DNA of 64,000 bases from the NCBI RefSeq assembly GCF_000801105.2, contig NC_079514.1, forward strand, positions 27,180,227 to 27,244,226. The letters are read 5' to 3'. Within the stretch, counting starts at the first letter, position 1. The number at the start of each line of letters is the position of its first letter. The stretch comes from Raphanus sativus. Its lineage: Eukaryota > Streptophyta > Magnoliopsida > Brassicales > Brassicaceae. The notes beneath the pieces are model-generated. The model saw nothing but the letters and a program-made list of their open reading frames with translations, searched no databases and was not told the DNA's origin. The position numbers were made by a program, and so were the translations under genes. Below, one piece after another: positions 20,632 through 32,067 of the stretch.

Positions 20632-22735
20632 ATGGATCCAAGTCAATCTGGAGTCCCTCAACAGAGATCCGACAACGTCGATCCAATCGGAGTCGACCAA
20701 GGAGTCAATCTGCCGATCGGACCAGTTAACATAAGAGGGATCAACGATCCAACCCAGATCCAGCAAGCTCCACCAGCTGGGGTCACAGCATCCGACAGAT
20801 CCGGATCCCGAGTCTGGAGCCGAACCGGGGACAGATCCCCAATAGACAGTTCGCTAACCCGAACTCAACCGATAAGACCGATTTCTCCTATACAAATAAC
20901 CCAAGCAAGGGAGGAAGTCGCGGAGCTTCGAGGCATGGTACGAGCTCTCCTAGACAAAGCCCATGAGCAGGAGATTGCTCATCGAGCAATTACCACCAGG
21001 CTATAACAAACTGAAAGAGAGTTCGCCGAGCATCGAGCTAACATTCAGGACGGGCACAGATCCCAGAAAAATCCGTTGTCTCGAGCACCGAACGGCGGAG
21101 CCTTCGGAACTTCCGGTTTTTCGAGTGCTCGATCGGGACATTATGCTGGAGATAACTCGCTTAACAATCCATATACCAGCCCGATTCCCCGGAGCCTAAG
21201 TTTAAATGGGGCTGGGGAAAACCCAACACGAACCCAAGGCTCTCCGATCACGCCTCTCCGAACCAATGGCGTCAACGAAAGAGCCAACGGAGTTCGATTC
21301 GAGACCTCGCCTTCCGACCAACGAGCTCTCGGAGTCCATCACACAACGACGGGAGACTTCGGAATCCCTGACACAGGTCTCGAGCAGGGTATACAAAATG
21401 AAGTTCATCCTTTCTCCCCAACCACCGTAGGGACTCCGCGGAGGGATAACTTGAGGACCGATAGAAACGATGCCGAACTCAAACGACTCCACGCTATTAT
21501 GCATATGGCAACAAGCGCAGCCCCGGATATCGACCTCGCTATAGAGGAAACCCAAAGGACTCCCTTCACAGAAAGAATCGCGGGGATGAAGCTAAGCACC
21601 ATCGGGAAAATTAAATTCCCCGAATACTCTGGAAACTCAAACCCTAAAGCTCACATTCGAGCCTTTAGACTCGCAATATCCAGAGCGCATCTCAACGACA
21701 ACGAAAAAGAAGCGGGCTACTGCCGTTTCTTCGCAGAGAACCTCGCGGGCTCCGCCTTAGAGTGGTTCGCCGGCCTAGAAGAAAAATCGATTGATAACTT
21801 CTCACAGCTGGTGTCGGCGTTCCTAAAGCAATACTCGATGTTCATAGAAATCAGAACGACCGAAGCCGATCTATGGAACCTCAAACAAGCGCCCTTCGAG
21901 CCTCTAAGAGCCTACATAAACAAATTTAGGGAAATCAAACCTAAACGACGGGGTGGCCCTAGCCGCCCTGAAAAATGGTGTGTGGTTCTCTTCTAAATTC
22001 AAAGAAGAAATGTCGGTCAGAGCCCCAGTGTCACTAGACGACGCGCTGCATCGAGCATCGCACTTCGCGGCCTACGAAGAGGACGTAGCTAACTTGAAAG
22101 AGCAATTCTTGGCAACCAAAGATGCCGCCAGCAAAAAGACCTCGACAACTAAAGAAGCACCGACCAAAAGTCAACATTCTTACGCGATAGACAGCTCCTC
22201 AAAAAATAGGTCATCGACTTTCGATTTAAACAACCATTGCGATTTCCACAAACGAAAAGGACATTCCACTGAGGAATGCCGCACTGCTTTACGAGAAAAG
22301 GAGAGAAAGGAGGAAGAAGAAAATTCCCAAGAGGACGAACTCCCTTCGACTCCAAAAAGTGACAAAAAGCCGAAATCGTCTTCCCACAAAAGGGCTCGGG
22401 AGGCAGAGGCCGAGTCACCAAACTCGCCACCACCCGCTCCCAAAAAGCGGGTCGACATGATCTCACTAAGCTCAAACAGGCGAGATCGATGCGACGTTCA
22501 GGGTATGACGGCGACCTCGATGCAAGGAAGCATAACAATCACCATACAAATCCCCGGCCTCCATGAAGAATTCGAGCTTGTACCGAAAAAACAGCCGATC
22601 AAGCCAAAACGGGCCGAAAAATTCACAGAACTCAGAAAGCACTTAGAGGAAATGAGGTCATATGAACTCAGGAACCGAAATAAAAACAGCATGCAGCAGC
22701 CCAACTACAAGTTGTCTGGGGGGCAAAAGCAATAG
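20632..22735 (+). pseudogene. Tat-element gag, disrupted
   Basis: The frame begins MDPSQSGVPQQRSDN. It has an in-frame TAA at 21004-21006 and continues in the same frame through KFPEYSGNSNPKAHIRAF and LAGSALEWFAGL (Retrotrans_gag core, about 21610-21940). It shifts frame near 21945 and resumes with ALAALKNGVWFSSKFKEE and DDALHRASHFAAYEE. A single CCHC-like zinc knuckle region (CDFHKRKGHSTEEC) lies at about 22239-22280, followed by a Lys/Ser-rich tail. Gag forms the particle that packages element RNA. One stop and one frameshift inactivate this copy. Confidence 0.85.
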
Positions 22736-22743
22736 CAGTCCGC

Positions 22744-23397
22744 ATGGAAAAAGAAATGGCTCCCCCCACTATAAACAGTCGGATCATGCGACGTATCAAT
22801 TTCATATATGGAGGGTCAAAATTTTGCAACTCCGTCAACTCAATTAAGGCCCACCAGCGGAGAGCCGAAAGACCTCTAAGAATCCAAGAACCTTTATCCG
22901 GCCCTGACCACGAAATCACATTTGACGAGAACGAAACCGCAGACCTTGATCAACCACATGACGACGCCCTCGTTCTGCGACTCGATGTCGGAGGATGTGA
23001 GCTCTCACGTATTATGATCGACACCGGAAGTTCAGCCGACGTCCTGTTTTACGATGCCTTCAAACGAATGGGGTTCACCAAAACTCTCCTTAAACAAGAA
23101 CCGACTCCTCTCATCGGATTCGCAGGGGAAACAACTTACTCCCTAGGATCTATCGAGCTCGCAGTCACCGCCGGCGACGTGAGAAAAATCGTGGAATTCA
23201 TCGTAATAGACCGATCGGCACCGTTCAATGCTATCCTAGGAAGACCATGGCTATACAGTATGAAAGCAGTACCATCTACCTACCACCAATGCTTGAAATT
23301 CCCAACCCCGAAAGGCATTGAAACCATTCGCGGAAGTCAGAGAAGCTCTCGGACATGCTACCTCGCGAGCTTCAAAGATATCGAACCACTCCCCTAG
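22744..23397 (+). CDS. Tat-element aspartic protease domain (pol N-terminus)
   Basis: This frame of 217 codons encodes a retropepsin-like domain with an intact active-site motif IDTGSSADVLFYDAF at about 23020-23065, the later hydrophobic strand IEFIVIDRSAPFNAILGRPW (here with VEF) and the usual LKFPTPKGI. The family cleaves the gag-pol polyprotein. It is out of frame with gag. It ends with a stop at 23395-23397, exactly where reverse transcriptase should begin, and no RT motif follows. Confidence 0.8.
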   Translation: MEKEMAPPTINSRIMRRINFIYGGSKFCNSVNSIKAHQRRAERPLRIQEPLSGPDHEITFDENETADLDQPHDDALVLRLDVGGCELSRIMIDTGSSADVLFYDAFKRMGFTKTLLKQEPTPLIGFAGETTYSLGSIELAVTAGDVRKIVEFIVIDRSAPFNAILGRPWLYSMKAVPSTYHQCLKFPTPKGIETIRGSQRSSRTCYLASFKDIEPLP

Positions 23398-24041
23398 ACC
23401 GAAATAGATACCCTGACAAAGACCGTACGAACACTCGTACACGATCAAAAGCCAAAACGACCCTTAACTAAGGGGAAACAATCGAACTACGTTAAGACTT
23501 GATCACTTCCTAAGGGTACGTAGGCAGATCGCGACACGAGTTCAGTCACCTCCCAACATTAAAAACAAGAAGGGAGCACCCAGCAGCAACAAGCGACCTA
23601 TCCAAGTCGAGGACACCATTACACAGATTTTCTTTCAACAAGAATTTGATTGTAATAAAATTTACAGTTCAAAATTATCAAAAAGCAATCTTTTTTAAAT
23701 TCATCGTACTCAAAACACAAGTCTTACCAGCATATAATTTTCTTGCTTACTAAACGACTAAATGTAAACTCAAGGCCCTGATCAAGTCTCTGAGCACATT
23801 TAGGTCCCGCTGGAAAACGCGGCATATCGGTTTTAATAAAAACCTCAATCTACGCCAACAAGGCATCGACGGAGTATCAACTCTCTTCGATCAAAAGTTC
23901 AAAAATAAATCGGAACTCTATCGTTCGAAAGAAAATACGAGGCATTCAAACTCATCTCTTTATTGAATTCAATAACAGAAGCAAAAAAAAAAAAAAAGAC
24001 TACACATGAAAAACAACTAACGGAGAGCGGCTTCCTACAAA
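23398..24041. other. Spacer replacing the polymerase region of the Tat element
   Basis: No reverse-transcriptase, RNase H or integrase motif is seen in any frame. The sequence includes GGGTACGTAGGCAGATCGCGA, a word common in Tat-lineage spacers as far as I recall, and an A-run at about 23983-23998. Confidence 0.5.
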
Positions 24042-25259
24042 CTACTCTCCGACGTCGAAATCTCCATCTCCAAAGCATCCATCCATTTGCTTCGCCCCAT
24101 CGCCATCAAAAGCCCCTTTGGCGAAGTAATCTTCCGAATCATGGGGAAGACCCAGCCCTTCGGTCAACACAGACACATCAAACTCTCCGAGCTCGACTTG
24201 CTTCTCTCCAGAACGCTTCGCGTCATCAAGGGCCAATAGATTCTTGCCCATTATCTCCTTCAGAATATCTATCCTCACGACAACCTCCCCGAGCTGGAGC
24301 TCATCATCGATCTTGGACCGTTCGCCTTCCCATTTCTCCTTCAGAGATCTCAGAACACCCTGATAATCATCAGCCAAGCCTTTCTTGGCCTCACAAATCG
24401 AACTTCGGAGAGCATCGGCATGCTTCGAAGCGTTTGACTCTAGCTGTGACTCAAGCAAAGAAACTCGTTCAAGATTCAACTTCCTCTCATTTTCCGCAAT
24501 GCGAAGACGAGCTTCAAGCAAAGCAATTCGGCTCTCCGATTCTTCTGCAACAGACAAACGATCAGCATTGGTGCGATCACGCTCCCGCAATAGCTTCAGG
24601 TTTGACTTCAGATCCCTCACGACCCTTTTAACTTCGAGGAGCTCGTTAGATCGCGGAACATCTTTCAGGCGTCGCTCCAAGGTCGCCGCGAATTCATTGT
24701 TAGCCTCCATGGCCTATAAATCATGAAAAGTCAGGAAAAGTTCGGACAAAGGCGTGCAAAAAGTTAAGGAAATCGACCTTGGCATGTGCCACCGCCATCT
24801 TGACATAAGCCTCGCGCTCGGTCATATTCCGAAGAGACGGAAGTGGGCAACCAGCAGGCTTAAAGTGCCTCACCAAATGAGCCACACTATCCGGATCCTC
24901 AGTGATCGGACAATCCTTGGAATGCGTAAATTGCCAATGGAACGGCTTCGCAGCCCCATTGCCAAGAGAACTCTGGCGATGATCAGAACCATTCGTCTTT
25001 GCCTTCTTGGAGGGACACTCGCGACCCTCCGAGCCAGTAGGACTACTCGACTTCACGCGAGTGGCCGAGTCCTTGCCGCTAGATTCCTTATCCTCCTGTC
25101 TAGAAGAAATCTAGGGAATTCGGGTTTCTTCACGAAGGACCTCAGTAAGAGCCTCGCTAACATCACCAGATCGAATCCTTTCCACACCGATGCTGCCAAC
25201 TCGGCTTCTCGGCTTCTCGGCTTATCGGCCTCACGAGGATTCGATCTTCTTGTTGACAT
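24042..25259 (-). pseudogene. Antisense module 2 of the Tat element (coiled-coil protein)
   Basis: The minus strand carries a charged segment with NMTEREAYVKMAVAHAKVD (about 24721-25056), a short intron, then MEANNEFAATLERR and about 220 residues of heptad-rich, Glu/Lys/Arg-rich sequence (24042-24710), predicted coiled coil. The exon order and the border sequences AY.K.A.A.AKV | AMEA match module 1, so the two are duplicates. The upstream part is frame-disturbed (about 25053-25259), and the N-terminal domain of module 1 is missing. Function unknown; antisense extra ORFs are known in Tat-lineage elements. Confidence 0.65.
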
Positions 25260-25514
25260 AGTCGCTTAAATTGAAGAGAGGATAAAGATTTCGTAGGTTG
25301 CTCGGATAAAACCCAAGTAAGAAACCTCGTGGTCTTATAAAGAACGAAGTGCAACAAATATAATAACCAAAAGATTTTTAATAAATCCGAAACACCAAAA
25401 TATTCTCATCAAAAGAGAAACAGATAATATCCTAACGATTCGAATTTGAACCTACAAAATCCCGGGAAAAATAAGGATATCCGCGATGACATAGTTATCC
25501 AACAAAAAGCAAAA

Positions 25515-27374
25515 TCAAAAGAAAAAGAAAATCAAGGGCCAACATCGCCTCCCGCGTTTGACGGCCCCCCCGAGGTCCAATTCCTCCGGCACTTGCGGAA
25601 GATCAAGCTCGGAGATAGTCCAGCTCGAGGAGGGACAAGAATCAACGGCCGCTTCACAATCTCTCTCCAAATCTTGCAAGCGAGCCAACTCCCCATCAAC
25701 GTCGCAGCTGCCCTCTTTGATCTCGTTCAGATGGTCAATGTTGGCTACCATCTCCTGAAGCTGAATCCTAGCCGCCATCTCCGTGTCCTTGTTGGACCAT
25801 TTCTCTTCTAAAGACCTCAGAATCCCCGGGTACTGACGCGACATCTCACGACGAGCGGAGCGAACGTCCCGGTCCCTCTCAGCTTCAAGCCTCGCAATTT
25901 TGGTCCGGTGAGCACCGACCTCGACTTCTAAAGCCGACTTCTCATCACAAACTTTCACCCACTCTGCCATCATGGAGTTGATCTTCTCAACCTCCTCCTT
26001 GTTCTCCCGCTTGGCGATCTCAAGTTCAGCAGAGATCCTTTTGAAGTCAAGGGAGATCTGATCAGTCTCCACATCTCTTTGAGAGGTCCCTGTACGCTCC
26101 GCCATCTTCAGAACGAGGTCGTTACAAGCCTCCATGACCTGGAAGTAAATATAATCAGAAAACACGATGCAATAAAGGCAGGAATCAGTAATAGGATAAC
26201 TATTCGCTTAGATCAAACCTTGGCATTCGCTTCGGCGACCTTGGTATAAGCATTTTCTTCCTCCAAGGAAGAAAAGAGCGCCGCCCTAAAGCCTTGAGAG
26301 CTAGTCCCATCATTTTTTGGCCCAGAACTGGACTCATATAGAGGGGAATGATCGTTCCTCCCTACTCTCCGTCTCTTCGACGTCTTGGAAGCAGGTCGTG
26401 ACGGTCTCGGTGAAGCACTTCGCGAAGCAGACCCATGCTCGCGAGCTGGCATATCCTCCTCCGAATCGGAGCTCAAAGATAGTGGGGTAGGATCCACTGG
26501 CGTCTTCCTTGAAGCAGACGCCCGGGTTCTGAGTGATCTCCGAAACGAGCACCTCTCAGAACGACTCGTGTTAGGACGAGTAATAATTTCTTCCGGAGAG
26601 GTAGGCTCTTCATGATCAGAATGCTCGGCCTCCTCGAGCAACCCGACCGGCCCCGAGATTGCGGGAGCTATACCTAAACCGACAGGAAGCGAATCCAAAG
26701 TACGAATTCGCTCCCTGGTAAACGATGACCAATCGGTGTCCCCGCGCTTCAAGACAACCATTGTTCCTCGAAGTTGATCGGACACCGGAGAAACCCTCAG
26801 ATGAGCTAAACAAAAAATAATAATAATAAATAATACGAATGAGCAATTGCATAGATTCCTTGGATAACACGCTAATAAAGGTTCAAAACCTTACCACTGT
26901 GGACGAGTCGATCTTGAAGACAAAGAATTGATCTCGCCACTGATCATCTCGATAGGGTGTCCCACTTATCACATGGAGGCCATGGCGAGGAGACGCCAAG
27001 AACGTCCCAGGATTCTTCTGGTTGCGCTTTATGAGATATAGGCTGTGCAACTCCTCCAGCTCAAACAAAAGCTTCTCCTCTCTGGCCCTCACGAGGATCG
27101 CTAGGAGGTGTCGAAGAAGGTTCGGGCATAGCTGTGTGAGAAAAATCCCAAGCTCGGCGAGAATCTCTAGCAGCTGTCTCGGAATCGAGAAAGAAAGCCT
27201 GCAGGACTCGAAGAAGGGGAGATATGCTCCGCCATACCCGTTTCTAACAGTCTCTGGAGTCTCGTGATCAGAAGCAAGTTCACAGACCACGGCGCGATCT
27301 ACTCCAAACGAGGAGTATAACTTTTCAATGTGCTCTTGCGTGATCGTCGGACTTGGGAACGAAAAAAAAGACAT
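25515..27374 (-). CDS. Antisense module 1 of the Tat element (putative gypsy-type transposon domain + coiled coil)
   Basis: Probably three exons on the minus strand. Exon 1 (about 26892-27374) starts MSFFSFPSPTITQEHIEKLY and contains the ...YLPFFESCRLSFSIPRQLLE and HGLHVISGTP blocks typical of the family annotated as 'putative gypsy type transposon' (PF04195, from memory). It ends before GTAAGGTTTTG. Exon 2 (about 26213-26800) is Ser/Arg-rich and ends AYTKVAEANAKV. Exon 3 (25515 to about 26136) starts AMEACNDLVLKMAE and is a long coiled coil. The frames are open, so a protein could still be made. Transcription would run against the element from near the 3' LTR. The exact splice sites are inferred. 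Confidence 0.65.
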
Positions 27375-27718
27375 CTCGCAAAGATAAGCAAAGAAGAAAA
27401 ATCACAAGAACAAGAGAAAGAGAAAGAAAGATGATCGGAAGTGAAAAAGAAAGATCAAAGCTTCATCGCTATTTAAAGGGAAGCCTCAAACGGCTATATT
27501 GCGGCTCCCGAGGAACGCAATAATTGCCTAGGCTACCCTATAACCGCCAATCACTTCCCATTCGCCCTAGAAAATCACGCGCACGACCGTTATGCGGTGC
27601 AAAATAACAGACAAATCGAAACATTGAAAACCGAAGAAGATCCAACCGGATTCCCGAACCAAGTAAACCGAACCGTCTCTTTCCGTCTCGATAGAAAGAA
27701 AAGAGACTGGGGGACAAA

Positions 27719-28154
27719 TGTTGGACCCAATTTTTGACATAGGCTAAATGGGCTGTATTTAAAATGGACCGTAAAATGATTAAACCCACAGCGACGTCAA
27801 CAAAGTGGAAAAGAAGGTCGCCGAAGCAGTTACAAGAATAGCGGAGTCGAACCTATAAAAGGAAGAGGATATCAAGGATAAAGGACACAGCGAAAACTCT
27901 AGAGAGAGAGCACACCACACATTTACATCTTTTTTACTTCCTTTAGATCTCATTCTTGATCGACCTCCTTGTTATAGTCGATCTCTTAGCTATTCTTTGT
28001 ACTCGACCTCTTAATCAATAAAAATCCATTTTTGTCTACCGAATTCCGATTACATCGTTGTGTTCTAAGGATATCGTTGCCTACATCTTTTGTCACTTTC
28101 CTAGTTTACTTACAAACACTACAAAATACTTGAGTGTAGATTTTAGGTTCTACA
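27719..28154 (+). repeat. 3' LTR of the Tat element
   Basis: 436 bp, TGTTGG...TTCTACA, followed directly by the target copy GGATG. A purine-rich AAAGAAAAGAGACTGGGGGA just before it is the likely polypurine tract. Confidence 0.9.
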
Positions 28155-28165
28155 GGATGCTCAAC

Positions 28166-28472
28166 CTCATGTGTAGCCTTCAGTTTACCGACAACGTCCA
28201 TTACAGATGCAATGTTTGCGAGGCTGAAAGGAGACTGGTTTTCGCAGAGACGCAATGAAAACATTGTTGCGGTTGAACCACTTCCATATGAGAACATAAC
28301 CACCCTCTTTCCCGCGTATACAAAAACACAAATGAAACCAAAATGTAAATACTATGATTTGAGGAGACTCAGAAGAAGAAGATAAGTTTGTGTGTTTTCA
28401 TTAGTTACCAAATCGCTGTGTTTGTTATGGATGAGAGAAGCAAAAGCTGCGTAGAGAGAAGCATCAGCTTTT
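28166..28472 (-). pseudogene. HMG-CoA synthase-like, two internal exons
   Basis: The exon at about 28409-28472 encodes KADASLYAAFASLIHNKHSD followed by L and a GTAACT donor. The exon at 28166-28318 encodes [20 protein letters not shown], then [20 protein letters not shown] and [10 protein letters not shown] with a GT donor at 28165. These match consecutive parts of plant HMG-CoA synthase. The acceptor before AGKRVV is TAC instead of CAG, so splicing is probably lost. The next exon is at 19840-20031, 8.1 kb away, because the Tat element sits in the intron. No upstream exons (catalytic Cys region) were found, so this is a 3' fragment or degraded duplicate. Confidence 0.85.
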
Positions 28473-30162
28473 CTTACAAACAAAAACAATGATACCAAAA
28501 AAATGAAACCATCAGAACACAAAATCAAAGTCGAACTCTTTTTAAGATCTGTGAACCTAGAGAATTTTATGATACACTTTACAGATTTGAGGGATTTTTC
28601 AGATTTTAAAATCGTAATTTCACAAATCTTCAAAAAAAAATCACAAATGTAACAGAACAGATCTTTAGCGAAAATGAGGTTTGTGTCAGGAGAGAATCGA
28701 GATGAAAAAGTAAGGATTTCAAATAAACAAACCTCGCATGGCTTGAACTGATTCAGAGAGGGAGTATGTTGGAAACAAGAACGGAAGTCGTCTAAGCGGC
28801 TTGTCGGAAGTCGTCTAAGCGGCTTGTCTACGCCGGAGAAAAGCAGAAGCAAGTTCCATATCGGGCTGAATTGACGAGATGGAAGAGTCGAGACTGAGAT
28901 TAGGGTTCAGAGTAGATCTCCGCCGCAACCGTTGGGAGAGAGAGAGAGAGAAAAAGTGAAAAGAGTGAAATAAGGGAATTACGAAACTAAAGTTGGAAGT
29001 TGGTTTAAATTGGATTGGTAGGATTTGGTTTAGAAAATACCAATTCAGTTTGGTTTCACTTATTATAAGGACATCAAAGTCTTTGAACACTCAAAAAGTG
29101 CCCCTCAAATAGAATGTACCTTATATATGAAAGTCAAAATGTACCTTGGGGAGTAACAAATCCAATTCTTTTCCATTTCTTGTTTTTCTGTTGGATAATA
29201 TCTTATTTTGTATTTTCATGGTAAGAATTTTTCTGAAAGAAAAAATGTGCAGTCAATTATTCTATTGTTTTTTTTAACAATCAATTATTCTATTGTTATG
29301 ATTTCATTTTTCATGTGCGAGTAGTAATTTGTAGATTTTACATGTTTTAAGAGAGAGTGATTCGAGGTTTGGTACATAGATTGTGTTTCTAAAGTATTGT
29401 TTTCATATCAGAGTAGTTATATATTTGCTTATGTTCTTAATGCATGTTTTAAAACTTTTATTTAGGAAAATCATTGTGTTTCTACTACTTGGCTGATTGG
29501 TTTGAACTGTAGATTGGATATGCTTATATAGTGACAGCTGACTAAAAACATTGTTTAGTGAACATGTGAAACCCGTAATGCATTGTAGTTTAGCATTTAC
29601 TTTAGATCAGAGAGTGAAATTACTAGATAGTAGTTTTGAGATTTAGGATGAAAAGATTATTATTGACTTTAGCATTTGAAGTACAAACACTCTTTTTTCT
29701 TTTCTTTTTTTTTTGACATCGTATAAACATTATTTTGAGGAATCTTAAATTTTCAGTGACATTTGTAGTGTAACTTTTACTTTTTGTGCATTTAATTGAA
29801 AAATGGTCAAACATGTCTAAAATATCTATACATGTTAAACTTACATGAACATACAAAATTGTGAAAATAAATATTTAAACTTAAGAAAAATTAATTACTA
29901 TACATTTTGTTTAATGTTTTGGTGGAATCATTTATTTGCCTTGACATTACCTGTTGCATCAGATAATTTTTGTCAAAGTGGATGATGCTACACAACCAGG
30001 ACCGGCTCAAATGTATTGTTATTGCTATTATTCATTGCTTTAAATTAAACCCATCAATTTTTATTATTTTATTGTCCGTGTATAAAACTCTAATCCACAA
30101 GAAAATTATTAAAATGATGTACTATCGCAATGGTTTGTAAGGCCCAATATTTTTAATATAAA
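28473..30162. other. Upstream flank of the pseudogene and AT-rich spacer
   Basis: A 20-odd-bp unit GGAAGTCGTCTAAGCGGCTT is repeated in tandem at about 28786-28830. On the minus strand a GA/CT-rich tract (28937-28955) followed by CCCTAATCTCAG resembles a plant 5' leader, with an ATG at about 28860 opening only a 14-codon frame. From 29100 to 30162 I see no gene. A word like the hAT-like end (CCAGGACCGGCTC) occurs at about 29996. Confidence 0.4.
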
Positions 30163-31889
30163 CTAGAGTTGGATCCGCGCAACCGCGCGGATGTTAAATT
30201 TTTATTTTTATTTACATATATATATGATTTTTACTTCATGAATGATATATATTATAATTATATATATGTTCCTATTCATTATAAAAATATAATTATATTT
30301 CTCAATTATCTTTTTCATAAAATCAATTATATAAAAATGTAACATGTTTTTGTATCTTCGTTTCTATATTTTGTTTGTTGAATAAGTGTTTTATTTTTAT
30401 AAATTTTAAAATATTTAAAGTTTGGTAAAATATAAAATAATTTTCATTACGAAATGCATGGTAATATTTCACAAAATTATAAAATTTAACAAAAATTAAA
30501 CTTATATCTTCTTTGATTATAATTAAAAATAAGTGATTAAACAATTAGTATTTGTTTTTGTTTTTAAAAGTGAAAGATCAAATATCAAAAAATAACATTG
30601 ACATATATTTAAATAAATTAGATACGATGTATACTATTAAACATATATTAAAAGACTAAATTTCATCTAAAGATTAAAAATAAAATATATCTGCAAAATA
30701 AACAAATCATAGATATTTAAATTATAGTTATATTATTTCGTATTAAAAAAAGTTTACCATTTATATGTGACAATTTTTAAATCAAAATAGTATACTTATC
30801 GATATCTTATAGTATATTTATTGATTTTAAACCAAAATTTTAGAAAAACAGATGAGTAAATCACGGCAACTAAAAATTTGTATAGATATGAAAAAATTAA
30901 GGAAATCTTTTTCTTTAAAACCCGAGTTCAATTTATGGTTTTTTTTTAAATTTAGTGATATATGTATATATCAAGACCGGCTTTGAGCATGTGCTCACGG
31001 TGCTTAGGCACAGGGTCCATCTCTTATTTTGCAATTTCTTTAAGTAATGAAGGTCCTGATTTATTGAAATACATATAGAGGTTCAACTTTGCACAAGGTC
31101 CAAAATTTATTTAAGCCTGGTATATATCAGTGGTGCCAAGCGTGTGGAGCTTTGGATGTTATCATCAGATACGGACCTCTTGATCAGAGAAGAAACAGAG
31201 CAGACAGACCTCTTTCACTCTGCAAGACGTTCAGTCCATCGAGCTCACACCTCTTATGTTGGCAACTGATGTGTTTCTCACCATCCTATGAATGAATGTT
31301 TCAGTCAAAACAAAAACTGTTGAGCTTACATCAATCAGCTAACATTCATAACAAAATTTTGACAAAACTAAATAGCAAGTAATAAAAAACACCAAGAACC
31401 ATATAAAAGTTCCATGGTCAAACTGAGTGTCTTGTAAAATGAAAATTACTCATCCATGTCCTCTTAGTCATCACCCTCTTCTTCGTCTTCCTTCTTCACT
31501 AAGCTCTAAGATAAGCAAGCAACTCTTCAATCGGCACGGTCAGTGCACCTTCTCCATCCGTCATTGAAGCAGTCTCAGACTCCTGATGATAATCCTTGTT
31601 CTTGTACAATGATATGTTAAACCTCAGCTCAGGGTTATCTTCAAGAGAAGCAGCATCGTGATGATAATGTTAACTGCTCTAGATAAAAGAACGTTTGTTT
31701 TTCATTACGGTAAAAGTTTAAAAGCTGCTTGAGCTTAGTGTTGATTTATAGTAATATTTTTTTAAATTGAATAATATATGTATAGATTTATTTATTTAGA
31801 TGTGACATATATGATTTCTAGTTAAAGGTTTATTTTTAAAAAAACCACACATGAATAAAAAGCCATAACTTCTGTTTTAATATAATAGA
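30163..31889 (-). mobile_element. Helitron ends on the minus strand (possibly disturbed by a hAT-like insertion)
   Basis: Read on the minus strand, the right side begins A|TCTATTATATTAAAACAG at 31889, a standard Brassicaceae Helitron 5' end. The left side ends CTAG|T at 30163, preceded by a GC-rich hairpin at about 30173-30192 (ATCCGCGC / GCGCGGAT). The two could be one element of 1.7 kb. However, a pair of hAT-like ends (30971 and 32067) overlaps it in an order that cannot be simple nesting, so one pairing may be wrong. No Rep/helicase is visible. Confidence 0.6.
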
Positions 31890-32067
31890 TTTGATATTTT
31901 TTCGTTGACATTGCCGCTAAACAATTATAATTTTTTTAAGAACATAATCAGAACTTTTTAGATCTGTAACTCATGACAAAAGAAAATATATATGGACCCC
32001 ATTGTACGTTGGCCCTGGCCTGGGCCTTGGACGAGTGCCCTGCTAGCCCCTATCCTTAAGCCGGCCA
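30971..32067. mobile_element. Putative hAT-like element with captured gene fragment
   Basis: The ends TCAAGACCGGCTTTGAG and, read inward from the right, CATGGCCGGCTTAAGG form imperfect terminal inverted repeats, extended by GC-rich matches over about 45 bp. Flanks ATGTATAT and ATGTACAC are only a rough 8-bp match. Inside, the minus strand at about 31445-31660 reads DNPELRFNISLYKNKDYHQE, then TVPIEELLAYLRA, a stop and an acidic tail. It looks like part of a host gene, but I do not recognise which. Confidence 0.4.

Larger units (their letters stand above)
20100..28154 (+). mobile_element. Complete Tat-lineage Ty3/Gypsy LTR retrotransposon lacking RT and integrase
   Basis: Two LTRs (20100-20553 and 27719-28154) are bounded by an exact 5-bp target duplication, GGATG, at 20095-20099 and 28155-28159. 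The LTRs start TGTTGGACCC and end TTCTACA. By eye they differ by about 13 substitutions in 436 bp plus one 18-bp indel, so insertion was fairly recent. The interior has gag and protease on the plus strand. Instead of polymerase there is a short spacer, then two antisense gene modules (24042-25259 and 25515-27374). Extra ORFs, some antisense, are a known trait of the Tat lineage. Without RT, RNase H and integrase the copy depends on a helper. Confidence 0.9.

Noticed and set aside
22149..22704. Minus-strand frames across Tat gag
   Set aside because: Antisense shadows of gag; unlike the modules at 24042-27374 they show no domain, exon structure or duplication.
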